Of a stretch of 64,000 bases of DNA, positions 60,740 to 64,000 are shown in pieces. Under the pieces are notes generated by a model, which searched no databases, had not been told where the DNA came from, and was given only the letters and a program-made list of their open reading frames with translations. Numbering within the stretch: position 1 is the stretch's first letter; each line of letters begins with the position of its first letter. The position numbers were made by a program, and so were the translations under genes. The stretch covers positions 1,674,001 to 1,738,000 of the forward strand of contig OZ244850.1 in the NCBI GenBank assembly GCA_965220895.1. Direction: 5' to 3'. The stretch is from WTFY01 sp965220895 (GTDB lineage: Bacteria > Pseudomonadota > Gammaproteobacteria > UBA4575).

Positions 60740-61032
60740 ACGAGGAGCGCCTGATGACCGTGCTGCTGGCCCCGCATGTCTCGGAGAAGACGGCGACCGG
60801 TGCGGACAAGCGTAACCAGCATGTTTTTCGCGTCATCCGCAGCGCCAAGAAGAGCGAGATCAAGCAGGCGGTGGAAAAACTGTTCGACGTGAAAGTCGCC
60901 GAGGTCAACACCATCAACATGCAGGGCAAGCGCAAGATGTTCAACCGCCGGCCCGGCAAGCGACCGGACTGGAAGAAGGCCGTCGTGACCCTGGAGGCAG
61001 GCAGCGATATCGACTTCGGTGGATTCGCCTAA
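60736..61032 (+). CDS. rplW: Ribosomal protein L23
   Basis: 98 residues; tunnel-exit docking site for trigger factor and SRP. LAPHVSEKTATGADKRNQHVFRV start, AVEKLFDVKVAEVNTINMQGK, and KRRPGKRPDWKKAVVTL-like end. Its ATG overlaps the rplD stop (ATGA). Confidence 0.96.
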   Translation: MNEERLMTVLLAPHVSEKTATGADKRNQHVFRVIRSAKKSEIKQAVEKLFDVKVAEVNTINMQGKRKMFNRRPGKRPDWKKAVVTLEAGSDIDFGGFA

Positions 61033-61047
61033 CGGTAAGGATTGGTC

Positions 61048-61875
61048 ATGGCAGTCGTAAAAGCAAAACCCACTTCCGCCGGACGACGGTTCGTCGTCCA
61101 GGTGACCTCTCCGGACCTGCACAAGGGCGGGCCCTACAAGCCGTTGCTGTGCGACAAGAAAAGAAGCGGCGGGCGCAACAATGCCGGTCGCATTACCACC
61201 AGGCACCGCGGCGGCGGACACAAGCAGCGCTTCAGGGTCATTGATTTCAAGCGCAACAAGGATGACATCCCGGCCCGGGTGGAGAGGATCGAGTATGACC
61301 CGAACCGCAGTGCCAACATCGCACTGCTCAAGTATGCCGACGGCGAACGCCGCTACATGATCGCGCCCCGGCACCTGTCCGCGAACAGCGAGGTCGTCTC
61401 AGGGATACGCGTACCGATCAAGGTCGGCAATGCATTGCCGCTTCGAAGCATCCCGGTGGGCACGGTGGTGCACTGTATCGAGATGAAGCCCGGCAAGGGT
61501 GCACAAATCGGGCGCAGCGCGGGTGCGGCCATCCAGGTGGTGGCGCGCGAGGGGAATTACGCGACGCTGAGACTGCGTTCCGGGGAGATGCGCAAGGTCC
61601 TGCTGGACTGTCGTGCAACGATTGGGGAAGTCGGCAACAGCGAACACAACCTGCGCAAGCTCGGCAAGGCCGGTGCGAAACGCTGGCGCGGCGTGCGGCC
61701 GACGGTAAGAGGCGTGGCCATGAACCCGGTGGATCATCCGCATGGCGGCGGGGAAGGGCGCACCTCCGGCGGGCGCCACCCGGTATCGCCCTGGGCGATG
61801 CCGACCAAGGGCTACAAGACCCGCAAGAACCACCGTACCGACCGCCTGATCGTGCGGCGCAGAAACAAGAGATAG
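61048..61875 (+). CDS. rplB: Ribosomal protein L2
   Basis: 275 residues near the peptidyl-transferase centre. KKRSGGRNNAGRITTRHRGGGHKQ, GDEIQ-type core, and the conserved AMNPVDHPHGGGEGRTSGGRHP with the His essential for activity. Start at 61048 rather than the GTG-like site at 61042. Confidence 0.97.
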   Translation: MAVVKAKPTSAGRRFVVQVTSPDLHKGGPYKPLLCDKKRSGGRNNAGRITTRHRGGGHKQRFRVIDFKRNKDDIPARVERIEYDPNRSANIALLKYADGERRYMIAPRHLSANSEVVSGIRVPIKVGNALPLRSIPVGTVVHCIEMKPGKGAQIGRSAGAAIQVVAREGNYATLRLRSGEMRKVLLDCRATIGEVGNSEHNLRKLGKAGAKRWRGVRPTVRGVAMNPVDHPHGGGEGRTSGGRHPVSPWAMPTKGYKTRKNHRTDRLIVRRRNKR

Positions 61876-61892
61876 ATTAAGAGATTCACCCA

Positions 61893-62168
61893 ATGCCAAG
61901 ATCATTACGCAAGGGCCCGTTCGTGGATCACCACTTGATGAAAAAAGTGGAGAAAGCGGCGACGACGAATGACCGCAAGCCGATCAAAACGTGGTCGCGC
62001 CGTTCCTTCGTGGTGCCGGAGATGGTCGGGGTCACCATTGCCGTACACAACGGCCGCCAGCACGTGCCGATCCTGATCAGCGAGAACATGGTGGGCCACA
62101 AGCTGGGTGAATTCGCGATTACCCGGACCTTCAAGGGTCACTCGGGAGACAGGAAGGCCAAATCGTGA
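61893..62168 (+). CDS. rpsS: Ribosomal protein S19
   Basis: 91 residues. PRSLRKGPFVDHHLMKKVEKA start, KTWSRRSFVVPEMVG, and HKLGEFAITRTFKGHSGDRK end. Its stop overlaps the rplV start (TGATG). Confidence 0.97.
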   Translation: MPRSLRKGPFVDHHLMKKVEKAATTNDRKPIKTWSRRSFVVPEMVGVTIAVHNGRQHVPILISENMVGHKLGEFAITRTFKGHSGDRKAKS

Positions 62169-62500
62169 TGGAGGTTTCAGCCAGACTTTCGTTTGTCCGC
62201 ATTGCACCGCAAAAGGCGAGGCTGGTGGCAGACCAGGTGCGCGGCAAGGCGGTGGACAAGGCACTGGAGATCCTGAAGTTCAGCCCCAAGAAAGCGGCGG
62301 GGATTATCCGCAAGGTGCTGGAGTCCGCGATTGCCAATGCCGAGCACAACGAAGGCGCGGACATCGACGAGCTCAAGGTTGAAAAGATCTTTGTGGATGA
62401 CGGCCCGACCCATCGCCGTTTCAGGGCACGCGCCAAGGGCCGTGCCGCGAAGATCCTGAAACGCACGAGCCACATCACCGTGGTGGTCAGCGACGCCTAG
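62168..62500 (+). CDS. rplV: Ribosomal protein L22
   Basis: 110 residues. VRIAPQKARLVADQVRGK, ALEILKFSPKKAAGIIRKVLESAIANAEHN, and the tunnel hairpin KIFVDDGPTHRRFRARAKGRA that shapes the exit constriction and the macrolide site; no deletion is seen there. Confidence 0.97.
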   Translation: MEVSARLSFVRIAPQKARLVADQVRGKAVDKALEILKFSPKKAAGIIRKVLESAIANAEHNEGADIDELKVEKIFVDDGPTHRRFRARAKGRAAKILKRTSHITVVVSDA

Positions 62501-62558
62501 TGGGCAAGAAGTGCAGGAACCTCGATAACGAAATTTTGGCAGGAGTTGATTTCTAGAT

Positions 62559-63233
62559 ATGGGACAAAAAGTACATCCGACCGGCATGCGCCTTGGAATC
62601 TCCACCGACTGGACGTCCAAGTGGTATGCCGATGGCGCTGATTATGCAGAGTTCCTGAGCAGCGATCTTGAGATCCGGGATTACCTGAAGAAAAAACTTT
62701 CGCAGGCCTCGGTCAGCCGGATCCAGATCAACCGGCCTGCGCGTGCGGCCTTTATCACGATCCACACGGCTCGCCCCGGCATCGTGATCGGCAAGAAAGG
62801 CGAGGACATCGAAGCCCTGCGACACGAGATCGCAAGGCGCACGGGCTTGAGCGTGAACAACGTGAAGATCAACATCGAGGAGATCCGAAAGCCTGAAATC
62901 GATTCACAACTGGTTGCCGAAAGCATCGCGCAGCAACTGGAGCGGCGAATCACCTTCCGACGTGCGATGAAGCGCGCCGTTGGTAACGCCATGCGACTCG
63001 GGGCACTGGGCGTGAAGGTGAATGTGGCCGGTCGCCTGAACGGTGCGGAGATTGCGCGAAGCGAATGGTACCGGGAAGGCCGGGTCCCGCTGCACACCCT
63101 GCGTGCCAACATCGATTACGGTTTTGCGGAAGCCAAGACCACCTATGGAATTATCGGCATCAAGACCTGGATCTACAAAGGCGATGTGTTTGGTCTGGAT
63201 GCGAAAGAAAACGAAGATGGAGCCGAACAGTAA
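62559..63233 (+). CDS. rpsC: Ribosomal protein S3
   Basis: 224 residues. GQKVHPTGMRLGI start, KH domain with IVIGKKGEDIEALR, and the C-terminal domain GRLNGAEIARSEWYREGRVPLHTLRANIDYG. Helps form the mRNA entry channel. Fifty-eight bases after rplV. Confidence 0.97.
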   Translation: MGQKVHPTGMRLGISTDWTSKWYADGADYAEFLSSDLEIRDYLKKKLSQASVSRIQINRPARAAFITIHTARPGIVIGKKGEDIEALRHEIARRTGLSVNNVKINIEEIRKPEIDSQLVAESIAQQLERRITFRRAMKRAVGNAMRLGALGVKVNVAGRLNGAEIARSEWYREGRVPLHTLRANIDYGFAEAKTTYGIIGIKTWIYKGDVFGLDAKENEDGAEQ

Positions 63234-63270
63234 GTCCGTATCCCGGAGCGAAGAGTTCAGTTGATTCAAG

Positions 63271-63684
63271 ATGTTACAGCCCAAACGTACAAAGTTTCGA
63301 AAACAGAGGAAAGGCCGCAACCGCGGACTTGCCCAGAACGGCAACAAGGTCAGTTTCGGGGAATACGGCCTGAAGGCCGTCACCCGCGGGCGCATCACTG
63401 CCAGGCAGATCGAGGCAGCGCGGCGTGCGATGACGCGCCATATCAAGCGTGGCGGCAAGATCTGGATCCGGATGTTTCCCGATGTGCCGGTGACCAAAAA
63501 GCCGCTGGAAGTACGCCAGGGCAAGGGCAAGGGAAACGTCGAGTACTGGGTGGCCAAGGTGCAGCCCGGCAAGGTGCTTTACGAGATGGAAGGCGTGGAT
63601 GAAAAGGTGGCCCGGGAGGCCTTTCGCCTGGCGGATGCCAAGCTGCCGATTCGGACCACCTTTGTCACGCGCAGCGTGATGTAG
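63271..63684 (+). CDS. rplP: Ribosomal protein L16
   Basis: 137 residues. MLQPKRTKFRKQRKGRNRG start, GRITARQIEAARRAMTRHIKRGGKIWIR with the Arg hydroxylated in some species, and GKGKGNVEYWVAKVQPG. Located near the A-site tRNA elbow. Confidence 0.97.
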   Translation: MLQPKRTKFRKQRKGRNRGLAQNGNKVSFGEYGLKAVTRGRITARQIEAARRAMTRHIKRGGKIWIRMFPDVPVTKKPLEVRQGKGKGNVEYWVAKVQPGKVLYEMEGVDEKVAREAFRLADAKLPIRTTFVTRSVM

Positions 63685-63692
63685 CCAGGACT

Positions 63693-63890
63693 ATGGACAA
63701 GGAACTCCAGAACAAGAGCTACGAGGAACTCGGCAAGGAGTTGCTCGATTTGCGCAAGGAACAGTTCAATTTGCGCATGCAGCTGGGTACGGGTCAATTG
63801 ACCCGTGTGCACCAGTTCAAGGTCAACCGGAAAAATATTGCGCGGGTGAAAACGCTCATGAACCAGAAGTCATCAGAGAAGGATGCGTAA
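63693..63890 (+). CDS. rpmC: Ribosomal protein L29
   Basis: 65 residues, all helical. LQNKSYEELGKELLDLRKEQFNLRMQLGTGQLTRVHQFKVNRKNIARVKTL is diagnostic in its LxxLRxExFxLR pattern. Located at the tunnel exit. Nine bases after rplP. Confidence 0.96.
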   Translation: MDKELQNKSYEELGKELLDLRKEQFNLRMQLGTGQLTRVHQFKVNRKNIARVKTLMNQKSSEKDA

Positions 63891-63897
63891 GTTTCAG

Positions 63898-64000
63898 ATG
63901 TCCGAGGAAACCAAAAAAATCCGTACCCTGCAGGGCAGGGTGATCAGCGACCGGATGGACAAGACGGCGGTGGTGCTGCTGGAACGCCAGATCAAGCATC
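63898..64000 (+). CDS. rpsQ: Ribosomal protein S17, cut by the window end
   Basis: The first 34 codons are visible: MSEETKKIRTLQGRVISDRM then DKTAVVLLERQ. The GRVxSDKMDKTxVV pattern is the S17 OB-fold start. The gene follows rpmC after seven bases and continues beyond position 64000. Confidence 0.93.
   Translation, partial: MSEETKKIRTLQGRVISDRMDKTAVVLLERQIKH

Overview
The window comes from a gammaproteobacterial chromosome that is moderately GC-rich outside one AT-rich island. The 16S, 23S and 5S rRNA genes, the rrn spacer with tRNA-Ile and tRNA-Ala, the order secE-nusG-rplKAJL-rpoBC-rpsLG-fusA-tuf-S10 operon, and the anmK / M23 peptidase / tyrS and birA-coaX-tRNA neighbourhoods all point to Gammaproteobacteria. 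A DsrE / TusA / SQR-like flavoprotein / DUF1641 operon and a CbbY-type phosphatase hint at a sulfur-oxidising, possibly autotrophic, lineage. That lifestyle is inference; I do not assign a genus.

Layout. 1-4.2 kb: anmK, an M23 peptidase and tyrS. 4.2-6.8 kb: a small accessory patch with three tandem hairpins, a haloacid-dehalogenase homologue that has lost its catalytic Asp, an orphan XRE antitoxin-like regulator, a relic of an AAA ATPase, and a VapBC-like toxin-antitoxin pair under a 40-bp perfect palindrome. 7.0-12.75 kb: a complete rrn operon with promoters, boxA, processing stems and terminator. 12.8-22.4 kb: DUF2513 protein, mnmH, hisI, a CHCC zinc finger, an outer-membrane barrel protein, the sulfur operon, glnS, birA, coaX and tRNA-Thr(TGT). 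22.5-26.5 kb: an IS481-family element, a SagB-like double nitroreductase whose upstream side carries a relic of the same IS, and a lipoprotein. 26.6-27.07 kb: tRNA-Tyr, tRNA-Gly, tRNA-Thr(GGT) and a tandem copy of the last tRNA's 3' end.

27.07-41.95 kb is an AT-rich defence island, lying exactly where tufB is usually found (between tRNA-Thr and tRNA-Trp/secE). It holds: (i) a tight four-gene operon of an N6-adenine methyltransferase, a protein with a MORC/Hsp90-like ATPase at one end and a histidine-kinase module at the other, a receiver-domain protein, and a ComEC-like metallo-beta-lactamase-fold protein; (ii) a small secreted protein; (iii) a protein with a PUA/EVE-like region followed by a NucS-like nuclease; (iv) a compact stand-alone reverse transcriptase; (v) a 1631-residue type ISP restriction-modification enzyme followed by an OLD-like ATPase. 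The four-gene operon is the best candidate for an undescribed system: it looks like a restriction-type module wired through two-component phosphotransfer to a metallo-hydrolase effector.

42-64 kb is the core information-processing cluster: CbbY-type phosphatase, tRNA-Trp, secE, nusG, ribosomal proteins, rpoB, rpoC, the str operon and the S10 operon, running off the window inside rpsQ. The only tuf gene in the window carries a one-base frameshift, notable because the usual second copy is absent from its normal site.
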